Shown here: in pieces, positions 16,806 through 25,712 of the stretch
Layout: each line of letters opens with the position of its first letter
How positions within the stretch are numbered: position 1 is the first letter of the stretch
Source of the DNA: Acholeplasmataceae bacterium
GTDB taxonomy: Bacteria; Bacillota_I; Bacilli_A; ML615J-28; CAG-313
Reading direction: 5' to 3'
Assembly (NCBI GenBank): GCA_012838945.1
Contig: DUOG01000025.1
Coordinates: 1 to 38,040, forward strand
Length of the DNA: 38,040 nucleotides
Notes under the pieces: generated by a model
The model's input: only the letters and a program-made list of their open reading frames with translations
Databases searched by the model: none
Told to the model about the DNA's origin: nothing
Translations under genes and position numbers: made by a program

Positions 16806-18221
16806 TTATTTTATCATTTGTCGCAAACGATTAAGTGTTTTATCTTTTCCTAAAAGAACTAATGTCTTTCCTAGTTCAGGTCCATGCATATCACCTGTTG
16901 TCGCAATCCTGCATGGCATAAATAACATTTTCCCTTTAACATTCAAGTCTTTTCCTACTTGTTTAATGGCTTGATTAATATTATCTGCATTCCATTCTTC
17001 AATGTTACTAAAGGCATCTAAGAAGCCATTAAGAGTATCATTTACTCCTTCTTCACTTAGAACAGCTTGGGCTTCTTCTGATAGTTCAAGTTGTTCACGG
17101 AAGAATTCATGATATAAACTAACAACTTGAGCACCGTATAAAGTACGATCTCTAAAGAGTAAAATTAGTTCTTTATACCATTCATCTGTGCCTTCAATAC
17201 CAGCTTTGATTAGATATGGTTTAACAAATTCTATATACTCTTCTTCTGATAACTCTTTTAAATATTCACCATTTAACCATTGTAATTTCTTTTCATCAAA
17301 GATACTTCCTGACTTCTTTAAGCCATCAATACTGAACTTTTCAATGAGTTCTTCCATTGTAAATTTTTCTTGATTTTCTTTTGGAGCCCACCCCAATAAG
17401 CAAATATAATTGACAATGGCATGAGGCAAGAAACCACGTTCCACAAAGTCTTCAAAATTAGCATCACCATATCTTTTTGACAATTTGTGAGTTTCATCTT
17501 TCATAATTGGAGAAAGGTGAATATATTTAGGAATCTCCCAACCAAAAGCTTGATACAATAAATTATATTTAGGAGTGCTACTTAAATATTCTTTACCTCT
17601 GATAACATGAGTAATATCCATCAAATGATCATCAATTACATTAGCAAAATTGTATGTTGGCATTTTATCAGATTTAAGGAGAATTTGGTCTTCCAGTTCT
17701 TTAGCATCAACGGTTATTGTTCCATATATTAAATCTTCAAAACTAATGGATCCACTTGTCGGCATCTTTTGACGGATAACATAAGGAAGTCCCGCCTTCT
17801 TCTTTGCTTCAATTTCTTCTTGACTTAAATGTAAACAATGACGATCATAGCGTCTTATGCCATGTTCATCTTGCAAACTTTCAAGTCGTTCTTTATCGCA
17901 AAAACAATAGTAAGCTTCTTTCTTTTCAACTAAAAGTTCCGCATACTTTTCATATAAGGCTTTTCGTTCACTTTGAACATAAGGGCCATAATCACCACCG
18001 ACATCTGGTCCTTCATCATGATTAATATTAGCCATTTTTAATGTTTTAAAAATTTTTTCAACTGCACCTTCAACATAACGTTCAACATCTGTATCTTCGA
18101 TTCTTAAGATAAAGGTACCATTATTTTGACGAGCATAAAAATAAGTATATAGGGCAGTTCGCAAATTCCCTACATGCATAAAACCAGTTGGACTTGGGGC
18201 AAATCTTGTTCTTACTTTCAT
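16806..18221 (-). CDS. gltX: Glutamyl-tRNA synthetase
   Basis: A class I synthetase of 471 residues. It opens MKVRTRFAPSPTGFMHVGNL with the HIGH-type HVGN at 16-19, has HKLSKRYG (KMSKS-type, 246-250), Cys pairs YCFC at 105-108, and the helical anticodon domain at the C-terminus. I use the ATG at 18221, with GGAGG spaced 8 bases upstream, rather than an in-frame codon at 18254 that would add 11 residues encoded partly by the upstream terminator. Whether it is the non-discriminating type that also charges tRNA-Gln cannot be decided here. No promoter is visible between the rpsI terminator and this gene. Confidence 0.97.
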   Translation of the reverse strand: MKVRTRFAPSPTGFMHVGNLRTALYTYFYARQNNGTFILRIEDTDVERYVEGAVEKIFKTLKMANINHDEGPDVGGDYGPYVQSERKALYEKYAELLVEKKEAYYCFCDKERLESLQDEHGIRRYDRHCLHLSQEEIEAKKKAGLPYVIRQKMPTSGSISFEDLIYGTITVDAKELEDQILLKSDKMPTYNFANVIDDHLMDITHVIRGKEYLSSTPKYNLLYQAFGWEIPKYIHLSPIMKDETHKLSKRYGDANFEDFVERGFLPHAIVNYICLLGWAPKENQEKFTMEELIEKFSIDGLKKSGSIFDEKKLQWLNGEYLKELSEEEYIEFVKPYLIKAGIEGTDEWYKELILLFRDRTLYGAQVVSLYHEFFREQLELSEEAQAVLSEEGVNDTLNGFLDAFSNIEEWNADNINQAIKQVGKDLNVKGKMLFMPCRIATTGDMHGPELGKTLVLLGKDKTLNRLRQMIK

Positions 18222-18240
18222 ATAATCTTCCTCCAATTGT

Positions 18241-18269
18241 AAAAATAAGGCCACAAAGCTGTGGCCTTA
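18241..18269 (-). terminator. rplM-rpsI terminator
   Basis: On the minus strand TAAGGCCAC and GTGGCCTTA (18261-18269 with 18246-18254) form a strong 9-base stem around a 6-base loop. TTTTT follows. The U-run ends only about 10 bases before the gltX ribosome binding site. Confidence 0.93.
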
Positions 18270-18296
18270 AAAAACGATTTAACGTTAAGAAATAAA

Positions 18297-18689
18297 TTAA
18301 CGTTTTGAGAATTGTGGTGAACGGCGCGCTTTTTTAAGACCGTATTTTTTACGTTCGACCGCTCTAGGGTCACGAGTAAGTAATCCCGCTTTTTTAAGAA
18401 TTCTACGGTAATCAGAATTAACTTGTAAAAGGGCGCGGCTTATTCCTAAGCGAATAGCTCCCGCTTGTCCACTAATTCCTCCGCCATTAACATTAACAAA
18501 AATATCATATTGCGTGCTTGTTTCAGTTAGATTAAGAGGTTGAAGAACGTCTAATCTAATTGCTGCTGAAGGAATATATTCTTCAAATTGGCGTTTATTA
18601 ATTTCAAACTTACCTGTTCCAGGAACCAATCGTACTCGGGCAATCGAACTCTTACGACGGCCAACGGCTTGATATTGAACTTTTTCCAT
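18297..18689 (-). CDS. rpsI: 30S ribosomal protein S9
   Basis: S9 reaches the P-site tRNA through its C-terminal tail. The 130-residue protein has family length: [59 protein letters not shown] and the ending SPQFSKR. I chose the ATG at 18689; an in-frame ATG at 18701 directly abuts the AGGGAGG and cannot be served by it. Co-transcribed with rplM, with a strong terminator after the stop. Confidence 0.97.
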   Translation of the reverse strand: MEKVQYQAVGRRKSSIARVRLVPGTGKFEINKRQFEEYIPSAAIRLDVLQPLNLTETSTQYDIFVNVNGGGISGQAGAIRLGISRALLQVNSDYRRILKKAGLLTRDPRAVERKKYGLKKARRSPQFSKR

Positions 18690-18706
18690 ATTGACTCTCA
18701 TCCTCC

Positions 18707-19144
18707 CTATTTAATCTTCGGTAATGCTTCTGGTTGTTGTGCTTGATGTTTGTGATCAGGACCAGCATAAACGTATAGACGACGATACATATCATCACCT
18801 AAAGGTCCTTTTGGAAGCATACCTTTCACAGCAAATTCAACGATTTTATGGGGTTGATTATCTAATATGTTTTTGGCCGTACGAACATTTAGTCCCCCTG
18901 GATAATGTGAATGACTATAGTACTTCTTTTCAAGAAGTTTGTTTCCGGTTAAAGCTACCTTATCAGCATTAACCACGATAACATAATCTCCTCCGTCAAT
19001 ATGAGGAGTAAATGTTGGTTTATGTTTTCCACGTAAAACAGTAGCAATGTTAGTAGCTAAACGACCAAGAACTTGATCAGTAGCATCTACTACATACCAT
19101 TTACGTTCAACATTTTCTTTCTTTTGCATAAATGTAGTTCGCAT
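18707..19144 (-). CDS. rplM: 50S ribosomal protein L13
   Basis: L13 is an early-assembly 50S protein. The 145-residue protein begins [20 protein letters not shown] and contains [31 protein letters not shown] and [21 protein letters not shown] use the ATG at 19144 behind GGAGGAAAG; an upstream in-frame start at 19204 would add 20 unrelated residues translated from the leader. rplM-rpsI is the conserved pair, transcribed from the promoter at 19256-19284 through a leader of about 105 bases. Confidence 0.97.
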   Translation of the reverse strand: MRTTFMQKKENVERKWYVVDATDQVLGRLATNIATVLRGKHKPTFTPHIDGGDYVIVVNADKVALTGNKLLEKKYYSHSHYPGGLNVRTAKNILDNQPHKIVEFAVKGMLPKGPLGDDMYRRLYVYAGPDHKHQAQQPEALPKIK

Positions 19145-19250
19145 ATTGTTACTTTCCTCCAAAATAATAAAATAATTATTTTTCCAATCGTTCATCCGAG
19201 GCAATTACTAGATTAGATAATAGAGGGCCATTTGTGGGTTTAATGTATCA
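19145..19250 (-). promoter_or_regulatory. Probable L13 leader
   Basis: About 105 bases of untranslated RNA separate the rplM promoter from its start. It contains CCUCGGAUGAACGAUUGG before an A/U-rich stretch and the ribosome binding site. Firmicutes commonly have an L13 leader RNA at this position. I could not fold it convincingly by eye, so the assignment rests on position and leader length. Confidence 0.45.
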
Positions 19251-19255
19251 GTAAT

Positions 19256-19284
19256 ATGATACACTATTATGCCCAAAATGTCAA
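19256..19284 (-). promoter_or_regulatory. rplM-rpsI promoter
   Basis: On the minus strand: -35 TTGACA (19279-19284), 17-base spacer, -10 TATCAT (19256-19261). It begins 4 bases from the yitT stop. An inverted repeat, TGTATCA/TGATACA (19244-19263), covers the -10 box. Confidence 0.82.
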
Positions 19285-19287
19285 TTA

Positions 19288-20202
19288 TTAAACTATTGTT
19301 TTTTTATTGAAATTTCCCTCGACCATCGTAACCGATAAAACAGTAATAAAAGCTTTCGGATCTATTTTCCTTACTATTTCAATATATGGTCTAATCTCAT
19401 AAGCCGATGTTAAAACTACTAATATCATTTTATCTTCTAACGTATAACCACCAACGGCCTTATACATCGTTATACCATGATGAAAATGTTGTAATAGTTC
19501 TTTTCGGATCTCTTCATGTTTTGTCGTAATGATCTCAATCCGCATCGTCTTATAAGTATTATATATTTGATTTATCGTAAAGACAAATACTATCAAACGA
19601 ACAATTGTATAAAGTGCTGTTTTTAAATCAAACAAGAATCCCGCTAGAGTAATAATGATAAAATCAATCACAAAGGAATAGCGGGTAAAAGGGACATTTT
19701 TCTTAACTAATAAATAGTTAGCGATAATATCGGTTCCGCCATTAGAACCACCCGTTTTTAAGCAGATTGTTGAGCCAACCGCAGCAATCAATCCACCCAA
19801 GATAGCAAGCAATAAAGTATTGTCTCCTAATCCAGGAATATCTATTGGATTAAAACCTTTGTGTTTTTCTAAGTATTCTAAGATACCAACAAAAATGGAT
19901 TGGAGTCCTACCGCAAGCAAAGTATAAAAGGCAAAGCGACGACTTAGTCCCTTCCAGGCAAAGATAAAAAGTGGCAAGTTTAATAAGGCAATAAAAATAC
20001 CTGTACTAACAGCAATCCCTTTTTCACCTAAAAGACGGACAATGATTTGGGAGATCCCAGTAACTCCTCCAGAGAAAAAGCCACCGAGTTCCAAAAACCA
20101 CACCACCGCAATCGCATAAATAATGCTGCCAATGACGATATGGGTTACTTGTTTAACCCCTTCTTTTTTCCATAATTTCTGAAAAAAACTAATTACTTTC
20201 AT
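19288..20202 (-). CDS. YitT-family membrane protein (DUF161 + DUF2179)
   Basis: A 304-residue integral membrane protein. About six hydrophobic helices (roughly residues 20-200) carry Gly-rich motifs typical of YitT proteins: GGFFSGGVTGISQIIVRL, AVGSTICLKTGGSNGGTDII and ANYLLVKKNVPFTRYSFVID. A soluble C-terminal DUF2179 domain (about 215-300: MRIEIITTKHEEIRKELLQH, GGYTLEDKMILVVLTSAYEI) follows. The family's transport or other role is not established. The gene lies 22 bases after the antiporter gene with a weak ribosome binding site (GTGAGTGA), and is probably the last gene of metG-antiporter-yitT. The ATG at 20202 is the only good start. Confidence 0.88.
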   Translation of the reverse strand: MKVISFFQKLWKKEGVKQVTHIVIGSIIYAIAVVWFLELGGFFSGGVTGISQIIVRLLGEKGIAVSTGIFIALLNLPLFIFAWKGLSRRFAFYTLLAVGLQSIFVGILEYLEKHKGFNPIDIPGLGDNTLLLAILGGLIAAVGSTICLKTGGSNGGTDIIANYLLVKKNVPFTRYSFVIDFIIITLAGFLFDLKTALYTIVRLIVFVFTINQIYNTYKTMRIEIITTKHEEIRKELLQHFHHGITMYKAVGGYTLEDKMILVVLTSAYEIRPYIEIVRKIDPKAFITVLSVTMVEGNFNKKTIV

Positions 20203-20224
20203 TCAATCACTCACTATTTTTATT

Positions 20225-21481
20225 TTATTCAACGAGACCGTCTTTTTTAAGTTCAAAGTCACTTTGACAATTTTTAAACGGGAAAATGGCTTCAAATAAA
20301 ATTGGTGGGATCAAGCAAGTAAGAACACTAGCTGAAATTAATGCTTGAGATAAACTACTCGAAAAGACCCCTAGATGTTCAGCAGCTACCGAAGCAATGA
20401 TTGTACAAGTTACAATAAGCATTGATGGTAGAACCACTTTAGTTTTATACCACTTCAATAAATATAAGAATGGTATTTTAACAACTAATAAGGCGACTGT
20501 TAAGATTAATGTCATTAACAATTCGCTTGGATTTTGAATAATTGTAAAGAACGGTATTTTAGTTCCGAGAATTATAAAGAACATCGGGATAAAGATACCA
20601 TTTCCCATCCCAATCAAACGCTCTTCAATACGTCGATTGAGTCGGGCACCTTTTAAAACCATTCCTGCTAAGAATGATCCCAAAATTAACTCTCCACCGG
20701 TATGTTCTGATAAGAATGTCAGTAATAAAATTACCACAACAATCAATCTAAAACCTAAATTAGTTAACCCAACTGCCGTCTTTCTAAATAATCGTGGCGG
20801 AACATAAGTAAAGAATAAGAAAATTATTACCAAGATTAAGAAGATTGCAAGTAGCAGAATTGGGGAACTATTTCCGGTTACCGGATTAATGATCATATAT
20901 GCTGATAGTAAAACAATACAAAGTAATTCCGATATGATGGAATAAGTTGATATTACTTTTCCAATGGTTGTGTGTGCAACTTTTCCTTGGTGTAAGATGG
21001 GTACAACAATCGAAGCAAAGGTTGATGCTAAACAAATGGTTAAAATAATGATAGCATCAAATTTCTTTCCTAAGAAATGTTCTCCATAAAATCCGCCAAA
21101 GGCCCAGGAAAAGATAAATGATAATAAGTAAATTCCAGCGATTAGTAAAATACTTAACTTAACAACACTAACATCTTTGGTTGGCGCATCATGACTATTT
21201 TTAAAGACCTTGTAATCAATATCTAGTCCACTTAAAAATAGTAAAAAGACTAGTCCAAGGGTATAAACGATATTATTGACACTTTCAAAGCCATGCTGAA
21301 TCGAAAAGTTATTATACCATACACCTAGAATCATACCTATTAATATCTCTAAAACAAAGTTGGGAACAAGACTTAACTTGAAAACTGATAAGACAACCGC
21401 AATTAAAGCACTAATTCCTAATAAGATTATTAGGGGAATAAAAGCATTGGTAATGGATATTTCGGATAAAAAGAGTAACAT
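20225..21481 (-). CDS. CPA2-family cation/proton antiporter
   Basis: A 418-residue membrane protein with about 12 hydrophobic helices along its length. Motifs such as LGLVFLLFLSGLDIDYKVFK, LASTFASIVVPILHQGK, LILGSFLAGMVLKGA and IASVAAEHLG fit the sodium/proton exchanger (Kef/NapA-like, CPA2) family. There is no C-terminal TrkA-N or RCK domain, so this is the bare exchanger. It would exchange Na+ or K+ for protons; the ion cannot be told. The ATG at 21481 is 3 bases after the metG stop, with GAGG lying inside the end of metG, so the two genes are translationally linked. Confidence 0.88.
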   Translation of the reverse strand: MLLFLSEISITNAFIPLIILLGISALIAVVLSVFKLSLVPNFVLEILIGMILGVWYNNFSIQHGFESVNNIVYTLGLVFLLFLSGLDIDYKVFKNSHDAPTKDVSVVKLSILLIAGIYLLSFIFSWAFGGFYGEHFLGKKFDAIIILTICLASTFASIVVPILHQGKVAHTTIGKVISTYSIISELLCIVLLSAYMIINPVTGNSSPILLLAIFLILVIIFLFFTYVPPRLFRKTAVGLTNLGFRLIVVVILLLTFLSEHTGGELILGSFLAGMVLKGARLNRRIEERLIGMGNGIFIPMFFIILGTKIPFFTIIQNPSELLMTLILTVALLVVKIPFLYLLKWYKTKVVLPSMLIVTCTIIASVAAEHLGVFSSSLSQALISASVLTCLIPPILFEAIFPFKNCQSDFELKKDGLVE

Positions 21482-21484
21482 GGA

Positions 21485-23407
21485 TTAATTAACCTCGGCT
21501 CCGCTTGGTAGACTCTTTACTTCAACCACTTCGAGACGATCACCTTTTGATGCACAAAGAATCATACCTTTTGATTGTAAGCCGCGAATCTTAGCTTCTT
21601 TTAAGTTTTCAACTACCACAACAACTTTCCCAATAAGGTCTTGTGGTTCATAATATTCTCTAATTCCTGATACAATTTGTCTTACTTCATTACCTATCTT
21701 TACTTGTAATACAAGTAATTTCTTTGCGTCTGGATGAAGTTGACAATCAATTATTTCACCAGTAACCAGTGATATTTTAGCAAAATCATCGATAGTAATT
21801 TCTTGCTTTTTCTCTACCTCATCCACTTTTTCTTCTGTTTTCTTTTGGTGTTTTGCTTGTTCTTTTTCTGGATCTAATCGAACAAATAATGGTTCGATTT
21901 TTTCTATAACTTTAATATTTGCTAATTTTCCAAATTCTAAAGAATCCCAAGTAATGTCTTCTGCTTTCAATCCTAAAGCTTGATACATCTTTGGAGCTGA
22001 TTCTACTAAAACTACTGACAGCATAACTGCTACAAAACGAAGTACTTCCACTAAATGATACATCACACTATAAAGTTCTTCCTTTTTGCTTTCGTCTTTT
22101 GCGAGAACCCATGGAGTCGTTTCGTCAATGTATTTATTGGCTCGGTTTATTAAGACCCATACTTCATTTAAAGCAAGTTGTAAACGGAAGTTATTTAAAT
22201 AATTATAGAAGTTGTCTTTAGTCTTCTGAGCTAAATCACGTAATTCTTTATCATATTTAGTTACTACTTTTGGATCTTGACGCAACTCTCCACCGAGGTA
22301 TTTATTGACCATCGAAACTGTACGGCTAAGCAAGTTTCCTAAGTCATTAGCAAGGTCAGTATTATAACGTTCTACAAAACGATCATAACTAAAGATACCG
22401 TCATTTCCTAAAGGTAACTCTTTAGTGACATAGTAACGAAGGGCATCAACACCATAATCATTAACGACATCCATTGGATAGACAACATCGCCACGAGACT
22501 TAGACATTTTTCCATCTTTAGATAAAATCCATCCATGAACCATTAACTTAAAGTTAATTGGTACATTTAAAGCCATTAACATAATTGGCCAATAAACCGC
22601 ATGGAAACGTAAGATATCTTTACCAACAACATGGTAAACTCGTTGGCTATTTACCCAATATTTTTGATAGTTACTATCGTCATCAGATAAGTAACCAAGG
22701 GCACTTAAATAATTACTTAGAGCATCAATCCAAACATAGACAACATGCTTTGGATCACTTTTAACTGGGACACCCCAACTAAATGATGAGCGGCTAACTG
22801 ATAAATCTTCCAATCCTGACTCAATAAAAGAAATCACTTCATTACGTCGTGATTCAGGTTGAATAAAATCCGGATTTTCTTTGATAAAGTTCAATAGTTG
22901 TTGTTCATATTTTGATAGACGTAAAAAATAACTCTCTTCAGCAATTAACTTAGTTTCTTTGCCACAGTCAGGACAAGTATTGTTTTCTCCTAATTGTGAT
23001 TTAGTAAAATAAGCTTCACAAGAAACACAGTAGTTACCAGTATATTTTCCAAGATAAATATCGCCACTAGCAACTAATTGTTCAAATATTTTTTGAACTA
23101 CAACTTGATGACGATCTTCTGAAGTTCTAATAAAATCATCATTGGTAATATGTAAGTTTTGCCAGAGCTTTTGCGTTTCAAGGGCAATCCGATCAACTAA
23201 CTCTTGAGGGCGTAGACCTTGTGCTCGCGCTGCTTCTTCAATCTTTTGACCATGCTCATCCATTCCAGTAAGGAAAAAGGTATCTCTTCCTACCAAACGA
23301 TTAAAGCGAGCAAAGACATCACAAGCAATTGTGGTATAACTATTCCCAATATGAACACGACCACTTGAATAATAAATAGGGGTAGTAATATAACATTTGT
23401 TAGACAT
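21485..23407 (-). CDS. metG: Methionyl-tRNA synthetase
   Basis: A class I synthetase of 640 residues. HIGN is at 19-22 and KMSKS at 300-304. A zinc-type knuckle is formed by C127, C130, C145 and C148. The helical anticodon domain is followed by a linker rich in Lys/Glu (about 510-530) and a C-terminal Trbp111-like tRNA-binding domain (about 535-640: FAKISLVTGEIIDCQLHPDA, LIGKVVVVVENL, SKGMILCAS), which normally makes the enzyme a dimer. The ATG at 23407 follows AGAGGAGGG, a strong ribosome binding site. It has its own extended -10 promoter, and the leader is too short for a T-box. Confidence 0.97.
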   Translation of the reverse strand: MSNKCYITTPIYYSSGRVHIGNSYTTIACDVFARFNRLVGRDTFFLTGMDEHGQKIEEAARAQGLRPQELVDRIALETQKLWQNLHITNDDFIRTSEDRHQVVVQKIFEQLVASGDIYLGKYTGNYCVSCEAYFTKSQLGENNTCPDCGKETKLIAEESYFLRLSKYEQQLLNFIKENPDFIQPESRRNEVISFIESGLEDLSVSRSSFSWGVPVKSDPKHVVYVWIDALSNYLSALGYLSDDDSNYQKYWVNSQRVYHVVGKDILRFHAVYWPIMLMALNVPINFKLMVHGWILSKDGKMSKSRGDVVYPMDVVNDYGVDALRYYVTKELPLGNDGIFSYDRFVERYNTDLANDLGNLLSRTVSMVNKYLGGELRQDPKVVTKYDKELRDLAQKTKDNFYNYLNNFRLQLALNEVWVLINRANKYIDETTPWVLAKDESKKEELYSVMYHLVEVLRFVAVMLSVVLVESAPKMYQALGLKAEDITWDSLEFGKLANIKVIEKIEPLFVRLDPEKEQAKHQKKTEEKVDEVEKKQEITIDDFAKISLVTGEIIDCQLHPDAKKLLVLQVKIGNEVRQIVSGIREYYEPQDLIGKVVVVVENLKEAKIRGLQSKGMILCASKGDRLEVVEVKSLPSGAEVN

Positions 23408-23426
23408 AAAAACCCTCCTCTTAACG

Positions 23427-23443
23427 TATGATATTATATCATA
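23427..23443 (-). promoter_or_regulatory. metG promoter with palindromic -10 region
   Basis: An extended -10, TGATATAAT (TATAAT at 23433-23438), lies 25 bases upstream of metG. The -35 region is weak (TGGAAT at 17-base spacing). The -10 is embedded in a perfect 17-base palindrome, TATGATATAATATCATA. The remainder of the gap up to the terminator at 23571 (about 130 bases) holds no recognisable gene. Confidence 0.6.
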
Positions 23444-23570
23444 TCATTGATTTTTATTCCATTGTAATACTAAAAATTGATAACCGTGATTTTTTACTTA
23501 ACCACTCTTTCCTATCAATTCGTTATTATTCTATCCAATTATTACTATCTTAAAGCCAATTATTTATTAA

Positions 23571-23599
23571 AAAAGGGCAGTAAAAAGTTAACTGCCCTT
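23571..23599 (-). terminator. Terminator of the surface-protein gene
   Basis: On the minus strand AAGGGCAGT (the last three codons) pairs with ACTGCCCTT (23573-23581) around a 9-base loop. TTTTTAAT follows. The upstream arm is therefore coding sequence. Confidence 0.92.
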
Positions 23600-25603
23600 A
23601 ACTATTTTCTTCTTCCTGGTAAAATAAACAATAATATAAATTGACAGGATGACCAATACTGCACCCCCAATAATCATCTCAAAATTATTATTAATGAAGT
23701 TAATAATCGGCCCATCACCATTAAAGAGGGCTTTGCTAGAAATCTCAAAATCAATTACTACTTGACTCTCATTACCTGCCTTATCAGAAGCAACAATTAC
23801 TAGTTGGTATTTACCATTTTGAGTGATTGGCATTCCATCATATGATTTCCCATTTAACGTTAAAACCACGTCTACCTTGCCATCAAAGTTATCAGTTACG
23901 ATGTATTCGATTCTTTCTAATTTAGAATAAAGTTGATTAGAGGCAACATTTAAAACCTTAATAATTGGCCGAGTTACATCCAGAGGAACAATCTTTTGAA
24001 AAACAGGTTCACTAACATTCCCCGCATTATCTCTTATGACAAATTTGATATAACCAACATTACCTTTAGATAAGTATTCCTTAAAGTTATCCAATCCATC
24101 AATTAAGGTTCCTTTATCATCTCGATAAAAGGTCATCAATGGTAAATCTTCAATGCCAAAATTATCATAAAAGGTGACACCTTCTAAAGGGTCGAAACTT
24201 TCAATACTCGTATCAAAAAGACAAAGTTCTTCGGCCGCGGATACGGTTGGCCTGATGGTATCAACCACATCTATTTTAAGGGTATAGACTGGAGTTTTAT
24301 TATAGGATTGATCTTGTCCAAAATAATTAACAATTACTCCTTTTCCCATTCGAAGGTGTTCTTCATAGCCATCAATTGCTTGTCCATTCAAATCATAAAA
24401 CGATAAAATCAACTTAGGAGAAGAGTCATAATTATCTCTAATACTAATTAGATCTTCTAAAACAAAACTTTCTACCTCTTCATTTTCCAAGACGATTGAA
24501 TCTAGAACGGATACCAGTGGGGGGGTCAAATCATTGATTCTAATCTCTCGGATGAACGGTTCGGCACGATTGTTGCTGGTGTCGGTTACCTCTACTTTTA
24601 AAAAGGCAACTTGATTACTAGCCAAATAACTTTTAATGTCTTCATTACTAATAACGATATTATCAGGAGTATAGTAGGAATATTTTATGTCTAGTTCGTG
24701 ATATTCACAATAATTATCACTTATGTGAAGATAATCATCAAGTTTTGCGTCTTGAAGTTTATGATCATCAATCTGAATCAACTTAACCCCGCTAATTTCT
24801 GGACTAACCCGATCGATTATTTCAATATATTTAACATCAAAAATAATATCTTTAGTCTTAAAATCTTTTATAATCAAAATAATAATTTGTTGCCCGATTT
24901 GATTAGTATTTACCTGTCTAAAATCAAGACCTATATAAATATCTTTTATATCGCGGTTGAGGATTACAATATCTTCTAATAACTCGCTACTGTTATGAAT
25001 AGGAAAACCAACATCATAAGTATATTGTTCATTCCATGCATATTTTAAACTTTCATAGTATTTTACCTGATAGGGGATATTTTTCCGTTTGGTGTTTTCT
25101 AACACTAAAAACATATTTATTTTCTCATCAAAATCATCAGAGGGATAAAAGACCTCATAGATATTTTCAATCTCAACTAGTGCCTTAAAACTAACCTTGA
25201 GTAGTCGATTATTGAAGGTGGTCAACATATCTTGATAACCTTCATTACTGTTATCCACTTTGGTTATAATATAAAATAATAAGTGATTAGCCTCATTATA
25301 GTATTCTAAAGCTACCTCACTATCTTGAATCGAAAAAATCTGATTGGGAGTTTCATCCTCAACATAACCATTATTCACTTTAATTATTTCCAAAATATCT
25401 GGTACTTCAATTTCTAATGTTACTTTGTACAGATCATAAAAATTACTTATGTTTATTGTTAGTTCAACCGTATCCCCCGCTGTATAACTAATCTGATTAA
25501 AAATAAGCAGGGTTTCAGTTTTTGATCCTTCGGCTGCCACGACTGGCCTTATGCAAAATATGAAAAAGGTTAAAGAAAAGAGCACCACAATTTTTTTAAA
25601 CAT
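23588..25603 (-). CDS. Membrane-anchored surface protein with cohesin-like and Ig-like domains
   Basis: A 671-residue exported protein. A signal peptide (about 1-24, ending VVAA before EG) is followed by a beta-rich domain (about 30-180: YTAGDTVELTINISN, LYKVTLEIEVPDIL, NNRLLKVSFKA) resembling the cohesin fold. A linker domain comes next, then four Ig-like repeats starting near 265, 358, 449 and 544. The repeats recur with the pattern DxTxP(P/I), then 'DN...', ending DNAGNVSEP or DKAGNESQVV. A C-terminal transmembrane helix (about 643-660) is followed by the basic tail TRKKKIVKGS. No LPXTG is present, so anchoring is by the helix. It probably faces outward and may bind polysaccharide or protein; the ligand is unknown. 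It is a single-gene unit with its own terminator. The start at 25603 follows AAGGGG. Confidence 0.82.
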   Translation of the reverse strand: MFKKIVVLFSLTFFIFCIRPVVAAEGSKTETLLIFNQISYTAGDTVELTINISNFYDLYKVTLEIEVPDILEIIKVNNGYVEDETPNQIFSIQDSEVALEYYNEANHLLFYIITKVDNSNEGYQDMLTTFNNRLLKVSFKALVEIENIYEVFYPSDDFDEKINMFLVLENTKRKNIPYQVKYYESLKYAWNEQYTYDVGFPIHNSSELLEDIVILNRDIKDIYIGLDFRQVNTNQIGQQIIILIIKDFKTKDIIFDVKYIEIIDRVSPEISGVKLIQIDDHKLQDAKLDDYLHISDNYCEYHELDIKYSYYTPDNIVISNEDIKSYLASNQVAFLKVEVTDTSNNRAEPFIREIRINDLTPPLVSVLDSIVLENEEVESFVLEDLISIRDNYDSSPKLILSFYDLNGQAIDGYEEHLRMGKGVIVNYFGQDQSYNKTPVYTLKIDVVDTIRPTVSAAEELCLFDTSIESFDPLEGVTFYDNFGIEDLPLMTFYRDDKGTLIDGLDNFKEYLSKGNVGYIKFVIRDNAGNVSEPVFQKIVPLDVTRPIIKVLNVASNQLYSKLERIEYIVTDNFDGKVDVVLTLNGKSYDGMPITQNGKYQLVIVASDKAGNESQVVIDFEISSKALFNGDGPIINFINNNFEMIIGGAVLVILSIYIIVYFTRKKKIVKGS

Positions 25604-25611
25604 AAAATTTC

Positions 25612-25651
25612 CCCTTCATAAAGAGTTGCTTTTATATTATAAAATGAAGGG
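25612..25651 (-). promoter_or_regulatory. Possible promoter and inverted repeat of the surface-protein gene
   Basis: A -10 TATAAT (25636-25641) lies 33 bases before the start, with no good -35. The arms CCCTTCAT and ATGAAGGG (25644-25651 and 25612-25619) form an 8-base inverted repeat around it. In RNA read through from pyk, this would pair away the AAGGGG ribosome binding site. Confidence 0.4.
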
Positions 25652-25681
25652 TAAGAAAAAGAACTCGAAAAATGAAAAGAA

Positions 25682-25704
25682 AAACTAGGATTTTAACCTA
25701 GTTT
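25682..25704 (-). terminator. pfkA-pyk terminator
   Basis: On the minus strand AAACTAGG and CCTAGTTT (25697-25704 with 25682-25689) form an 8-base stem around a 7-base loop. TTTCTTTT follows. It lies a few bases after the pyk stop. Confidence 0.88.
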
Positions 25705-25712
25705 GCTTTCTT

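Noticed and set aside
16696-23587. T-box leaders before gltX, cysS or metG
   Set aside because: The gltX and metG leaders are too short, and no T-box sequence (UGGNACC-type) or specifier stem is visible in any of the three gaps.
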